A stretch of DNA of 64,000 bases from Phymatolithon calcareum (lineage: Eukaryota; Rhodophyta; Florideophyceae; Hapalidiales), in assembly GCA_977006965.1 (NCBI GenBank), contig OZ345360.1, positions 1,922,001-1,986,000 on the forward strand. The letters run 5' to 3'. The notes under the pieces are model-generated. The model had not been told where the DNA came from. It searched no databases and saw nothing but the letters and a program-made list of their open reading frames with translations. The position numbers and the translations under genes were made by a program. Of this stretch, positions 63,684-64,000 are shown piece by piece (position 1 is the first letter of the stretch; each line of letters opens with the position of its first letter).

Positions 63684-63750
63684 CCCGGACTCTGTGTCTC
63701 GGCAACGACGAATTCTACCGCTGGTTCCAAGCTTCTAAGGAAAATCGGGT

Positions 63751-63775
63751 CGGATCGGATCGGATCGGATCGGAT
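63751..63775. repeat. (CGGAT)5 microsatellite
   Basis: Five perfect units of CGGAT. Confidence 0.95.
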
Positions 63776-64000
63776 AAGGTCGAATGACACAGCCCGCGAA
63801 GGGACTTGTTGCGGACATTAATTATAGTACGCCGAAGTGCTATCAATGCATTCGCACTGTTGCTATCGCTCTAAAAGACGGGACATTCCCATGTCAGACA
63901 CCACTTTGCTGTACGGTCCTCCAGGTACACCCTTTAGGTCTACGCCATAGGGCATGAGCTGTACTGTTGGTAAGGCGTATGGGGTTTCAGAGAAAATCGA

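Noticed and set aside
63885-63945. LLYGPPGT-like Walker A start on the plus strand
   Set aside because: The Lys-Thr/Ser of the P-loop is missing and the frame stops soon after; too short to call an ATPase.

Overview
The window is nuclear DNA from a eukaryote. It is mostly transposable elements of several classes, with a few compact host genes between them. The long host genes have few introns, and the introns that can be resolved are short (about 82-88 bp, GT...AG). A secreted Hint (hedgehog/intein-type) protein, a cysteine version of the selenoprotein K family, and DIRS, Ty1/copia, Mutator-like and Crypton elements together fit a red alga of the Chondrus type. That assignment is inference from family distribution, not proof.

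Left arm (1-18.2 kb), nearly all mobile elements on the minus strand. A decayed Ty1/copia element (132-5050) has mutated RT and RNase H active sites. An apparently intact Mutator-like transposon (5522-7838) has perfect 69-bp terminal inverted repeats and a 10-bp target duplication. A DIRS-type tyrosine-recombinase retroelement (about 9992-16.8 kb) keeps all three ORFs open. Its Gag and RT frames are separated by one TGA followed by CTA. Its RT and recombinase frames overlap at an A AAA AAG heptamer in the -1 phase. A Crypton-like recombinase fragment follows.

Middle (18.2-38.9 kb). There is a cluster of perfect palindromes (19.4-19.7 kb), then a large intronless SHPRH-like SNF2/PHD/RING protein (21.8-26.9 kb). 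After it come a disabled duplicate of a SelK-like gene, an internally deleted Mutator-like relative, a zinc-finger ORF behind a TATA/multi-CCAAT promoter, a piggyBac-like remnant, a second decayed copia element, and a probable two-exon gene of unknown function.

Right arm (39-64 kb). A three-gene block (41.3-48.6 kb) holds a 1377-residue tnp2/CACTA-like transposase candidate flanked by two unrecognised proteins with N-terminal coiled coils. Next are the intact SelK-like gene (50.57-50.99 kb) and a three-exon secreted Hint protein (52.7-54.1 kb) with a long palindrome just upstream. The last 10 kb is gene-poor, with hairpins, small repeats and decayed coding fragments.

No rRNA, convincing tRNA, CRISPR array or bacterial operon was seen. 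The main candidates for something undescribed are the two-step recoding layout of the DIRS element and the three-gene transposase block.
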